From Oreohelix idahoensis (lineage: Eukaryota > Mollusca > Gastropoda > Stylommatophora > Oreohelicidae), in assembly GCA_024509875.1 (NCBI GenBank), contig JAMPIV010010577.1, forward strand, positions 62,001 through 126,000: a stretch of DNA of 64,000 nt, read 5' to 3'. The notes under the pieces were generated by a model. That model searched no databases. It had not been told where the DNA came from and saw nothing but the letters and a program-made list of their open reading frames with translations. How positions within the stretch are numbered: position 1 is the first letter of the stretch; every line of letters begins with the position of its first letter. The position numbers and the translations under genes were made by a program. Below are positions 41,917 to 53,291 of this stretch, piece after piece.

Positions 41917-43515
41917 ATTGTCGATATTGATGGGAAGCATAAAACTTTCCACATCAACATGCTGACGGAATTCCATGAACGTCCAGATTATTTAGAGCCT
42001 ATTTTCCAGGCAACGGACGATTCTCCAGTCCAGCATGGTCATTACTCATCACTGTCCGTAATACAGGATGAGGAAACAAGTTTCTCAGATGTAAATCTTC
42101 CTCTTCCGATGATTCCATTTCATTCTAGTGAATCATGGAAAAACGTTACTGTCTCTCCTGATTTATCTCTAGGGGAACAGCGACAAGTTTCTGCTATGTT
42201 ACAAACATTTCAGGATGTCCTTACTGACATCCCTGGACAAACTCATGTCATTGAACATGACATTATTCTAACTGACCATAATCCTATTAGGGTCAGACCT
42301 TATCCTATCCCTATACATTTTCAAGCACAGGTTGAGAAAAAGTTGGATGAGATGATAGGTTTGAAAATAATTGAACCATCAACTTCAGCATATTCTTCGC
42401 CGATGGTTATTGTTCGGAAAAAAGACAATAACATACGTCTTTGTGTCGATTATTGCAAATTGAATCAAGTTACGAAGTTCGATGCTGAACCTATACCTTT
42501 ACTAGAAGAGCTACTTACTAGGCTTTCTAAATCTCATTTTTTCACTAAACTTGACTTGTCTAAGGGATATTGGCACGTTCCTTTATCTGAACGCGCCAAA
42601 CCTCTTACTGCTTTTTCTACACCTAGGGGTTTGTTCCAATGGAATTTTATGCCTTTCGGCCTAATGAACGCCCCAGCTACATTCGTACGCATGATGCGTC
42701 GAATCCTATCTTATCGTTCAGATGTCATTGCATACCTAGACGACATCTGTCTTTTCAGCGATACTTGGGAAGATCACTATTCGGGGTTATATGAATTACT
42801 GTCTACTTTACGCGAGCATAACCTGACAGCGAAACTCTCTAAAGCCTGTATTGGTTTTAGCGAAATTTCTTTCCTAGGCCACCGAGTCGGTCATGGTTTC
42901 CTAAAGACAGAGGACCATAATAACACTAAGATACTAAACATCTCTATTCCTAAGACTAAAAAGCAAGTGAGAAGTCTCTTAGGTCTGTCCTCTATCAGGG
43001 CACCTGTTTCTTTGTTACTAAAGAAAGGATCTCCTAATATGGTCCACTGGTCTCAGGAATGCCAATCCTTGCTGGATAAGATCAAAACTATGTTTTCAAC
43101 TCCACCTATTTTAATGTTACTTACTACAGATAAGACATTTGTTCTTCGTAGTGACGCTTCATCCACTGGGATCGGAGCGGCACTAATGCAAGAGTACTCA
43201 GATACTCTGCATCCTGTAATGTATATTTCTCGAAAACTTAATGCGGCAGAAAGGAATTACTCGGTTTTAGACCGTGAATTATTGGCTATGGTTTGATCAA
43301 TTCTCAAACTTCAAAGATTCCTTCTTGGCGCGCATTTTATTGTGGAAACTGGTCAAAAAGCTCTTACAGCTATTCAAAGTAAAACATTGAAGAGCTTGAG
43401 ATCAACTTGATACGCCATTGCTCTTCAACCTTTTCATTTTTCGGTGCGAGCTATCCGTGGCTCAGAAAATGTGATGGCAGACATTTTGTCAAGATGCCCA
43501 CATGATTCCACCTAA
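41917..43515 (+). pseudogene. G3 reverse transcriptase-RNase H, copy 2
   Basis: Open from 41959 to 43296. Differs from copy 1 at one visible residue in the open part (YWHVPL versus YWQVPL). Shares VDYCKLN, the RSLLGL-SSIRAP deletion, the TGA after LLAMV and the second TGA. The RNase H end (ENVMADILSRCPHDST) is cleaner here and stops at 43515. Confidence 0.9.
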
Positions 43516-43988
43516 CTGTTATGTCTTGGACTACCTAATACGTCTAACTCTACAACAGTTCTTTTCTATATCAAAATATGTACACATTTGTGATATATGA
43601 TATAGTGATTGTATCACCACTTTGCGGTTCATTAATGTATATTCACCGCTGATCCTGTGATGATTTTTCTTTTTGTCAATCATGAACTTATGGTACCTAA
43701 TATGAAATTATTGTATGAAATTATTGTATACATTGTGTCATTGCCAGAATTGTAGTATACGTTGGTGGCACCTCCCTGGAAATGTTTATACTTAGGGAAA
43801 TACTTTCTCTGAGATGTTGAGATATATTCTCACCTGTCGATCTATACTTCGACTTTGCCTCAATTTGGCGTTATAAATTGCTGATATTTAGCATCTGCGT
43901 ATCATTTATGCGTTATGAGCTTGATGCATCTTGCTCATTGATGTATTAAAACAAAAAAATTCATTTTTTTCGCTGTGTTGCGGTAGTC
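43516..43988 (+). other. G3 3' UTR and polypurine region, copy 2
   Basis: No gene; matches 37464-37957. Ends 'gttgcggtagtc' before the LTR. Confidence 0.7.
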
Positions 43989-45845
43989 TGTTACCAACAG
44001 ATTCTTCGTAGGCAATGTATGTATATACAGTAATATTGTTGGGACCACTTTGTCGATAGTCAAAGGTACATAACTCGTGATTAAGTTGATGCTATATTTT
44101 GTTATGTGTGTTATCTTCTCTTGGGTCTTAACCTAGCGTAGGAATACTAAATCTACGTCGGTTTGTTCCTTGTTTGAACAAAACAGATTGGTTTTGCTTG
44201 GAATGTTTATAACCCGAGCGTTGCGCACATATTTTTGTATGGCGAACAGATTACAGTCGATGCGATTACAAATGAAAAATGTAACTATGTGTTTGATAAA
44301 AAAAATATTTATTTATGAATTTACGACTTTTAACTAATGGGAGAGAACTCAGAATAGTAAATGTGTATTTATTCTTTGAGTGATCGGTTCCTGTTTTGTT
44401 TCCATATATCGAACAAGCGTAGGAATCTGGATCTATATCATTTTATGTCCATTATAGCTAGAAACAGATTGTTCTTGCTTAAGGTTTTGCAGGAATATTG
44501 AAAGTCCGAATCTAGGTTTACTACTTGTCTGTTTGAGACGATTCGGTCTTATATCATGTTATCTTGGTATGTCTTGGCTGGATTATTTGTTCTTGCACTC
44601 TCAGCGGATGAAGATAAGTTAGTGTGTTCTTCGGTTATGAAGTCTGGCGGGACGCTCATGTCGAGCGGTCCAAAGTTTTTTGTGATCTCAAGTTATTATG
44701 GGAGGAAGATTGTGTCTTCCAGGACTGTTTAGTCTATGTGTTCCCCATTATTGATTCTATAACGCCAGGAGAGTTTTTGTGCTTGCTAGTTATTCTATGC
44801 CAAGGTAAACGTACTTTTACTGACTTCGTTCGTTCCTCGGCTTACGATGGGTATATGTTTACACGAATCTACTTACGTTCATATGTCAGAACGACATATC
44901 GTCTAGCAGCACTGATATGTTTCCAAGCAGCAATTATGAGGACAGATAATGCTGATATTTTGTGGAAACTTCGATATCTTTATGAACTGAATCTTTCTAG
45001 AAGTTTTGTCGTCTCACCGTTATGTGAGCGATGTTAAGGACCAAGGAGCCATCTTGGAATCCGAATTATTGTCAGTCATTCATCAGAGAACAGGGATGCC
45101 CCTTACTACCCGATAATGATTCAGATGTCACATTTATGAAAGAAAGATCTATTATGGGTGATTTAGCATTTACCCAGAAGATATTTGCTGAATGCTATTT
45201 AAAGGAATCTCCGCTAGCGTACAAGCTACACTCATGCTAAGAGAGGTTCTATCTAGGAATCACCACGAACATTATTTATGAACTGACATGATCTGTCAGT
45301 AAGACCTGATGTATATTAGTATAAGCTATGGAACTCTGAATGCTTGTCTACGAACGTTCCATTATGATATTATCCAGCATGAATGCTAACTTAAGATGAT
45401 ACACCAGTGATCAACACTATGCTGTTTGTGTCGACATTTGTTCCTGTAATCATACACGTACTGTCCAAGTGTGCGTCTTATTAAACATTATAAAAAGACC
45501 ACAGTAGTCCCAGTAATCCTTGACTTCTAATCGTGAGAGTATGAGTGTATGGCTACCAAGTTGTCAACTCGATAGAACCATTTCTGCATTCGCGTACTGA
45601 CACTCATATCTACACTCATTGTCTGTATTACATTCTTGTCGGAGCCTCATCACGTTCCGGGACAAGGTGACCTGTATGACCAACACTGTGCCGGGTTGGA
45701 GTTGACTACGTACTCTTGTCAGGCAGACGAGTACATACAAACATTCACTACCATTCAACCCATACATACGAAAGAATACAATGGTATACAACAACGAATA
45801 CTACTTTACAGGGCTACTTTACAGTAGTGGCCAATCGACTTTACA
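43989..45845 (+). repeat. Last G3 LTR (1,857 bp)
   Basis: TGTTACC...CTTTACA, aligned along its entire length to 37958-39832. Confidence 0.88.
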
Positions 45846-45954
45846 CCGAGTTTATGTTTATTCCTTGACTATTTAAAGCGATTTAGTCTTATATCTTTAT
45901 ATCGTTTAATGTCTAACGTCGGCTTATTTTTGAGTTGAACTCTGGGTGTCAAAC
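45846..45954 (+). repeat. Stub of a third G3 internal region
   Basis: From 'ccgagtttatgtttattcc' to 'gaactctgggtgtcaaac', the first 109 bp of the internal region (compare 39833-39940), then an abrupt change to unrelated LTR sequence. It shows that the array once continued or that the last LTR is the 5' LTR of a lost copy. Confidence 0.82.
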
Positions 45955-47060
45955 GCGCTTCTGCGCATGTGTGGAATGTTGTTGTCGACGAGGAACTTCC
46001 GTTATGTTGGAATCCTGAAGGCGGTACGGACAGAGAGTCCAGAGTTTGGTCTCTGTGGCTTATTCTGGGGAATGAGATTGTTTCTCTGTATGACTATTAT
46101 GTCGATGATTCTCCCAGTGTTCATTCTTTACGCCAGGAGATGGCGTGTGCTTGTTGCTAGTGTGATTTTTTCTGACATTAAGGTAAAGCAGATGTTTAAT
46201 GAACTTTCCTTGTGTCTAGCTGTGTAGACATGCTATTGTCTGCCCATGTGATTGATTAACTATATAAGGACGACATGTTTCCTAGCGGCACTGAATATTG
46301 TATGTATGCAGCATCATTGATGATAGGATATGCTGAGCCCAATAGGAACATTTGTGTAATGAACAAAGCCTTTAACGATGCTTCGTTATTATCTTCGGTG
46401 AGCGAAGCTCACTCAAGATGGAGTCATTTTGGGACCCCGCTTTTGGTTTAGCGGATTATCAATCGGAGAACGGGGATGCCTTTACTATCTGATGATAATA
46501 CAGAGATCTGTTAACTATAAAACCTATTACTGGTGGCTTAAGATTGTCGTCCTAGGAGCCTGCAAATTTACGGCCTGAAATACTTCACTAGAAGAGGTTC
46601 TGTCTGAAAGCCATTCATGATAAACATTTACTACCATTAACTGATGCGATTAACCAGTTAGGGCTTGAGATTATAGACAACTGGAACTCTGAGTGCTTGT
46701 CTACTGACGTTCCATTGTAACCGCATTCAACATGAATGCCAATTTAATATTGTAGACCATTTTTCAAGTATACGATGTTTTTGCCAACCTGTTCCAGTGA
46801 CTGTAGATGTGCTGTCAGTGTATACGTCCAATTAACTGTATGAGAAACTTAACAGTAGTTCCAGACGTCATTGACTCTACATGTGATTGGAGTGAGTGTC
46901 CTGTGTACCTGTAGAACTTTCATCCATTCGCGTCTTTGTTATTGATGTCTACACTCACACATTCAATCAAGCTATACTCATCTAATAGTACACCTTGTCA
47001 GGGCCCCAACATTTGGTGACCTGATCTATTTAACTAACATTGTGACTGGACAAGCTGTGT
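45955..47060 (+). repeat. Older, 5'-truncated LTR of a G3-related element
   Basis: Similar in order to the G3 LTR but strongly diverged: 'acgccaggaga...tgtgcttg' (46130), 'tcggagaacggggatgcc' (46452; G3 'tcagagaacagggatgcc'), and the promoter-like part near 46830. It begins mid-LTR. The right border is approximate. Confidence 0.6.
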
Positions 47061-48371
47061 CAACAACCTGGCAGTGGTTAGCGAATAGAGCGAACACCAC
47101 AGAACTCTGAAATACACACATAACAAGCCTCTCTAAGACTTTGTGAGTTTATTCTCTCCTGTCTTAACTCTGTCAGGCTTAACTCAAATAATTGCATTAT
47201 AATCAGTTCATAGTTCATGCCTGCAAATCAACAATGTTAAATACATCTGCAGCGGCATCCATGCGTATGCCTGAGTGAGAGAGCGCAGGCGTTATCTCAC
47301 TAATATCGTTATCTGTCCCTGACAATGTCTCATAATTCATTAGTGCCAGAGCCCAGTGTGGCTATCAGATTCATCTTCTTCTATGGCTCTTTCTCCACTT
47401 TTACTTAGCCAAAGTTATCCACTTGGTAGTTAATCTTATCTTTAGCAGCATTTCTATGTATCATGCGCTGACTTGATTGTAAGCGTCGTTACCTTTGCAG
47501 TAGCTCATCTCAATTTCTGACATGCTCATATACATTGTTTATGCACAATAAAAAAAGGTAGAGCATTCTTACCGTGATTACACAGAATCCTCACAAACAT
47601 CACAGTCCCTACTATCACTTCTCTATGCTAGCCCTATACTTTAATCACAGATCATTATAATCTCCTGAATTGCTACCGCTATTCAATCTAAATCTATAAA
47701 TTTGTTCAGGGAAAACTTCTGTCACCCACAGAGTTCACTCTTGAGAGCCCGGCAAAAACACTCTTGCCGCTTTGGTTCCTCAGACCGGACTGACTTCTTC
47801 GTTCTCAAAATCATTGTCTCCTGATCCGTTTTTTGTTTTCAGTTAAAATGATTGGTCCGCCTTATTTCCACTCACCGAAGAAAAGCTCACGCTTATTTCC
47901 ACGTAGGCAACTCAGTGAACTGTCTTCTGTAATTTTTTGAAACTCCATTCATTCTTTTCTCGTGCGTTTTTTTCTCTTCTCAGCTCACTAAACCTACAAG
48001 GGGCTTTAATTCTTCGTTGTCTCCCTTTGAGGTTTTTACCTTAACATTATACTCCGTTCTTTAAGGCTTACTAGAAAAATCATTATATGCTAATTTTCTT
48101 AACCATAGCTGTGGACTCACAAAATCTGTTTAATTCTAATTCAGCCTTGTTTTCACTAACCGTGATTTAAAGGGTTTCCTCCCTTTCTACAAAAGCATCG
48201 CTGTACAACATTTTATCTCCCTTCTACTAAGACAAATAGTCTGTTTCCCAAACCATTCAAATTTCCTAAACCATTTTTTCATACTCTTTTGCTTTACTAA
48301 AACCGAATCACTGTTCATCTAAACCTTGCCTGAAGCACAAATAATGCTCTGGGCTAACCCAACAGTGACAC
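47061..48371. other. Unassigned DNA with a dispersed repeat
   Basis: No gene. 47985-48345 resembles 24555-24930 inside the hAT (ctcactaaacct(a/g)caagg; tttatctcccttc(t/a)actaag). The remainder is AT-rich and unrecognised. Confidence 0.5.
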
Positions 48372-48469
48372 AGTGTTCAAGTGGTTTTCACAGTTTTTCG
48401 TGCGGATTACCTTTGTTGTGAGCGTGTGTGTGTTTTTTTCTGAGTGGATATTTATTTTCCAAAACCAAA

Positions 48470-49612
48470 ATGGAAGTACAAGATATTATTCTAAACATGG
48501 AAGACGCCCTGGAAGGCGGGTCGTTGCACAGACCCGGTACCCTAGTTTTAACAACATCCGGGCCACAAGCCGCGAGAGCCTCTTACTCGCTGATGGCGAG
48601 CATTTTAGCTGGACCAGCAGGGGTGGGCTCAAATAACATTGCAGCCCTTTATAGATTCTCAAACCCTCTAAAATGGTATGCGACCCTGACGACGTCAGCT
48701 CACATAACGCACTATCAAAACTTTCATGGGAAGAAATTCGAATGGGGTAATCCCAAGATGTCTATAATCATAGACCATCAAGAAAAAGAGAAGTCCAAGG
48801 GGGTGCTACACTGGCTACCCCCAACGATAAAAAAGGACGCTGTTCTACAAATTGTCACATCCATAACGGGCGACAAAGAAGCCGACGCTTTTCAGTTAAA
48901 GAACGCCACAGACAAGTGGGCCTTCATGAGTAACCCGACCAGAAACATCCCGCACTATGTCAACATAAGATTACAGTCGCAGGGACACGAGACAAACGTA
49001 AAAATTTTTGTTACAATGACCGGAAGACGAACGCCATGCGCGATGTGTGGTTTGGATAGTCATTGGGTTAACCAATGCCCAAAAAGGAAACCGCAAGTAG
49101 CAACCACAGTCAAAGTTCCGGACAAAGAACAACCTACGAAATCAGCACCATCAACATCAGCTGCACCTTTAATACAAAACACCCCAAAGATAACCAATGA
49201 CGCACCACAAGACATAAACAACATGGATTTACCCGAATGTGACCCAGAAGATAAGAACAATGACAAATTTACACTTTTTGTAAACAAATGGATATACACA
49301 AGTATGTATTTAAAATGCTATAACTCTCTTCCTTTTCAAGACATCCTTTCCCTTTGTAGTATCTTGATCTTTACTTCCTTTTCTGCCTTTTGGTTTTTCA
49401 CATCTTTTTCATTACACAACCACACCCTTTCCTCTAATAGTCCTTTTTGTCACTTACCATCCTTTAACCCGTGTCCCAAGTCTAGGGCCTTTCTTTTCTT
49501 GAGCGGCAATTTTTTCTACATCCATCAACCTTATCCCTTACCCACACAGACCTACCTGGACGGGGGGCATATCCAGAGTGTATCAGAAAATCGCGGAGAC
49601 GGCCGGATATAG
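48470..49612 (+). CDS. Tx1-like LINE ORF1 (gag-like, CCHC)
   Basis: The probable start is ATG at 48470 (MEVQDIILNMEDALEGG); an earlier ATG in the same frame at 48428 lies in a Phe-rich stretch. About residues 40-185 form an alpha/beta domain without obvious repeats (VLHWLPPTIKKDAVLQIVTS). The knuckle CAMCGLDSHWVNQC fits C-x2-C-x4-H-x4-C. A Pro/Thr/Ser-rich tail follows. After about 49275 the DNA becomes pyrimidine-rich and the rest of the open frame is probably read-through; the natural end is uncertain. Function by family: RNA binding in the LINE ribonucleoprotein. Confidence 0.78.
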   Translation: MEVQDIILNMEDALEGGSLHRPGTLVLTTSGPQAARASYSLMASILAGPAGVGSNNIAALYRFSNPLKWYATLTTSAHITHYQNFHGKKFEWGNPKMSIIIDHQEKEKSKGVLHWLPPTIKKDAVLQIVTSITGDKEADAFQLKNATDKWAFMSNPTRNIPHYVNIRLQSQGHETNVKIFVTMTGRRTPCAMCGLDSHWVNQCPKRKPQVATTVKVPDKEQPTKSAPSTSAAPLIQNTPKITNDAPQDINNMDLPECDPEDKNNDKFTLFVNKWIYTSMYLKCYNSLPFQDILSLCSILIFTSFSAFWFFTSFSLHNHTLSSNSPFCHLPSFNPCPKSRAFLFLSGNFFYIHQPYPLPTQTYLDGGHIQSVSENRGDGRI

Positions 49613-49935
49613 TGCTTCATTCTGCAGCAACGCTTCAGGTCATACTGATTGAACTGACCGTGCCATTTGAATCCAGATTAGACGAGCAACATTCATTCAA
49701 AGCGGCCAAGTATAGCGATCTGGCCGCGGATCTGAGACACGATGGATTCAGTGCAAGGGTCATGGCGGTTGAAGTGGGCGCAAGAGGGCTTGTGGCTGCA
49801 TCAGTGTATGATTTATTGAAACTGTTGGGGCTGAAGGGACAGTCTAGAACAAGGGCACTGAAGAGGCTTAGTGAAACTGCCGAAAAGGCATCAGGCTGGC
49901 TGTGGAACAACCGCAATGGACGATGGACATCGTAA
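49558..49935 (+). pseudogene. RLE-type LINE fragment (restriction-like endonuclease)
   Basis: In the frame ending at 49935: RRRPDIVLHSAATLQVILIE then LTVPFESRLDE...FKAAKYSDLAADLR, VMAVEVGARGLV, AASVYDLLKLLGL and AEKASGWLWNNRNGRW. The R-P-D-x14-E arrangement followed by a Lys-containing helix is the active-site pattern of the restriction-like endonuclease of R2-type LINEs. Such elements lack an apurinic-type endonuclease, so this is foreign to the Tx1 LINE around it. It appears to be the 3' end of a 5'-truncated copy, with about 0.5 kb of 3' UTR. Confidence 0.72.
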
Positions 49936-50085
49936 CAATAAACGCTGCGGTACAGAAAACACCAAAATTTTTCTAAGTCCAAAACGCTGAGTTTTTTTGG
50001 GTGTACGAGTGAAAGAGATGCGACTCTGGGGCATCAGGCGATGTATACTATAGGGAGAGTGTCAGGTAAATTTCAGTGGCTTGCG

Positions 50086-50109
50086 GCGCGCAGCTCGTCG
50101 GCTGCGCGC
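50086..50109. other. GC-rich hairpin
   Basis: GCGCGCAGC-TCGTCG-GCTGCGCGC: perfect 9-bp stem, 6-base loop, in the 3' UTR of the RLE-type fragment. It may be a structured RNA end recognised by the R2-type RT; this is inference. Confidence 0.6.
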
Positions 50110-50564
50110 TAATGTCTCAGTGTGTGTCCTTAGTTGTGAAGGGCGACGGAACGAACGAAATAATTTGTCTTCTCTTTGTTACTTTCACAATTGCCTCCGC
50201 GGCTGGCGTTGTGGATTTAAAAGTTGCTACCATAAGTGAAATGGGTTCATTTTCGATACAAGACAACAGGAAGCTGAGACGCTTGGGAGTCATGACCCAA
50301 GTGGGCCCGCCCCCCTTAGAGTGTAAAGGAGTAATCGGGCCGAAACACTTGTCGGATGGGGGGACTTCTTCTGATGATCAGATTGCTTCCTGTTGTATCG
50401 CTCTGTAAAGAGTTTCCTATCATCCTCTTTCCTAGAACTGACTGCACCTGCTCTATGCAGTAACAAGGGAACTGCATACTTTTGTTTTAATTTAGGTAAA
50501 CGTTTAAGGGAATAATGTTTTGGTTTTTTTTTCATGGCGCACACTGTTTTACACCCCCAGCACT

Positions 50565-51596
50565 ATGCCTTTTAGTTTAACCCTGTTGTCCTTAAACATA
50601 AACGGCTTCGGCTTAACAAATAAACTAAGCTCTCTGGAAATATTAATTAAAAAATACCAACCAGATTTTGTTTTTCTGCAAGAGACCAGAGTTATTTCAA
50701 ACTTTCGGGCCAAACAAATTACAACAAAACTAGGTTTAAGAAACGGTTGGTTTAGTATAGGGACATCACACACAGGTGTAGCGATCTTACAAGTATCAGA
50801 AGACTGGGAAATACCACACTATAACACGGACATTAACGGTAGATTTGTTTGTATCCAAATAAAAAATAAACAAAGCGAACAAGACACATACACATTAGTC
50901 AATATATACGCTCCCAGTCAAAAAGCAAACCAGCCAGCTTTTTATAGAGAACTCTCTGACTTTTTGTCACCGCACTACAAAGGAGGGAACTTAATTTTAG
51001 GAGGGGATTTTAATTGTGTCATGTCTGACCTAGATCTTGCCGGTCGAACCTTACAATCACAGAACACATATGTAACTAAGAATCAGACATCTCCGTGGAA
51101 GATATTACAAACTATTTTAGAAGAGCATAGTCTAAATGATACCTTTAGAAGTGTTGAACCAAAAAATAGATCGTACACTTTCATAGATAAGACACACCCA
51201 GGCTTACGACGAGCATCTAGGATAGATAGGATATATACATCAGAAATTTACAAGGTACAGAAAACACAACATATTAACAGCACACTCGACTTCACAGACC
51301 ATAAAGCAGTTTATACAGTGTTAGGTATAGGGACGCCCATTATAACATCTAAAAGATCTCCACATTGGAAGTTTAATAATAGTTTACTTAAACATGATTT
51401 CTTCACAAAGGAAATAACGCAGCTCATATTAGGATACACAGAACAGACCACTGAACAAAATATTGCAGGATATTGGGACCTATTAAAAAACACCGTAAAA
51501 GACAGGACACAGGTCCTGGCAACCTACATACACAGGGCATCCAAAACACAAGAAAAGATACAAACACTGACTACAAAATTTAAACTAAAGCTCTAA
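50565..51596 (+). pseudogene. Tx1-like LINE ORF2: endonuclease domain
   Basis: Start chosen at ATG 50565 (MPFSLTLLSLNINGFG), the normal beginning of Tx1/L1 ORF2; an in-frame ATG occurs at 50520 or shortly after but would add a Phe/Trp-rich lead. Endonuclease residues visible in order: Asn in SLNINGFG, Glu in FLQETRV, Tyr in LVNIYAPS, Asp/Asn in GGDFNCVMSDLDLAGR, Asp in SRIDRIYTS, and Asp-His in FTDHKAV. The frame ends at 51596 (TTKFKLKL), where the next part of ORF2 should begin; the N-terminal RT portion has been deleted. Confidence 0.9.
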
Positions 51597-53291
51597 CTAA
51601 TAAATTGAAACCATTCATGCATATCCTAACTCATGACGACCAACAGAACAGCGTGCCACAGAGAAATATTAGTAAACATACACACTTTTTTAGAGACCTG
51701 ATTAACTACGCGTCAGAGGCCGCTATTTTATCGTTGGACCAAGAAAAAGCCTTCGACAGGGTATCCCATTCTTTTTTGCACAAAACTCTGCTTGCTTGTA
51801 ATGTAGGGCCATACTTTAGGAAATGGATAGAAATTATATACAAAACACTCGAAAGTAGACTTTTAATAAATCACACAATCACAGAACCATTTATTCTAAC
51901 TAGGTCAGTCAGGCAAGGTTGTCCACTCTCGCCTTTGTTATATGTACTGTCAATAGAACCCGTGTTAGAGAAAATTAGACAAGACACAAACATCACGGGG
52001 GTTTTCATTCCAGGACAAGGTCAAAGAAAATTAGCCGCCTACGCGGACGACACCATATTTTTTCCCAACCAAAATTTAATCTATTCAAAATATTTTAAAC
52101 ACCTTTAATGAGTTTGGACGAGCTAGTGAAGCAAAATTAAATATTCAGAAATCAAAGTTAATGGGAATAGGTAAATGGAGAAACAGATAACATTTCCCCT
52201 TTCAGTTGCTACAAGTAAATGAAATAAAAATTTACGGTATTACATACACCGCCACTCCAACAAAAAGGAATACAGAGGTATGGAAAAACTTGTTAGAGAA
52301 AATAAAAAACAGACTAGAAAGATATAAATACAAAACTACTACAATTTTCGGAAGATCGGTTTTAATCAACACTTTTATTTTACCTAAATTGATTTACATA
52401 GCAAATGTTCAAACCATTCCTCAAGAAATTATTACACGAATAAACAAACTCATAAGAACTTTCTTATTCCGCAACACATTACACTGTATAAAGCATAAAA
52501 CGCTAATACAACCCAAAGATAGAGGGGGAGTATCTTTACAAGATATAACAACGAAAATAAAAGCTTTAAGAATCAAGTACGTAGGAGAAATAGTAAAAAA
52601 TCCTGAACAATACCCTTTGGCTCATTATTATATTGGTCTGAGATTATCTAACGTGTGTCGTTACAAAAACAATCAACCTCATTACTTTGGCACTTTACCA
52701 CGTTTCTACAAACAATGCATACAAAGCATACAAGGGAACATACCTTTATTACAACAAAATACACGCTCCATTTACAGAAGTCTTATTAGTGTACAAGAAC
52801 CCTCATTAGTAACACGAATAAAACGTGGGTACAACTATTTCATAACTGATTACCAACCTATTTTTAAGAGCCTACACGAGTTACCACTTGCTCCACCCGC
52901 AAAGGAAGTCGCCTTTAGATTATTATATAACATGACACCCATTAGGCAAAGACTTGTTGCACAGAGGAAAATCCTTCCAAAATGCAGATTATGTTATACC
53001 AATACACAGGAGTCAGAAGATCATTTGTTTTTTTACTGTAGTACAGTTACTCCTACAATAGGAATTTTGAAAAAGGAATTGATGGTTTACATTCCACGCA
53101 GTAGAGACATGTATAGAGCTATCATGCTGAATTCCCTACCAACGTGCACACAACAAGTAGAATTGAAGCTATTGACCCTGATAGTGGAATTTAAATATTT
53201 AGTCTGGATATGTAGAAATTGCGCGGTGTTCGAAGGGAAACAGTACAATGCCCACTTATTTTCAAAACTATTCTTACAAAAAACACAATGA
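51585..53291 (+). pseudogene. Tx1-like LINE ORF2: RT remainder and C-terminal zinc finger
   Basis: Overlaps the endonuclease frame by 12 bases in another frame (ALTNKLKPFMHILTHDDQQN). RT boxes from about motif 3 onward: ILSLDQEKAFDRVSH, TRSVRQGCPLSPLLYVLSIE and AAYADDTIFF (catalytic YADD near 52040). A frameshift around 52085 and a stop near 52188 precede the open part 52206-53291, which has the thumb and ends with CRLCYTNTQESEDHLFFYC (C-x2-C-x9-H-x4-C). About 230 codons between the endonuclease and this part, compared with the family, are missing. Confidence 0.88.

Larger units (their letters stand above)
33551..45954 (+). mobile_element. Tandem gypsy G3 array: LTR-int-LTR-int-LTR-int stub
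   Basis: Three LTRs (33551-33776 internally deleted, 37958-39832, 43989-45845) and two almost identical internal regions (33777-37957, 39833-43988), followed by 109 bp of a third internal region (45846-45954). Both internals share the same stops, frameshift and deletion. The array probably arose by unequal exchange between LTRs of an already defective element. Confidence 0.9.

Noticed and set aside
50046..50063. Phage T7 promoter-like text (actatagggagag)
   Set aside because: Only the last dozen bases match; the upstream part of the T7 promoter is absent and the context is a LINE 3' UTR. Chance similarity.
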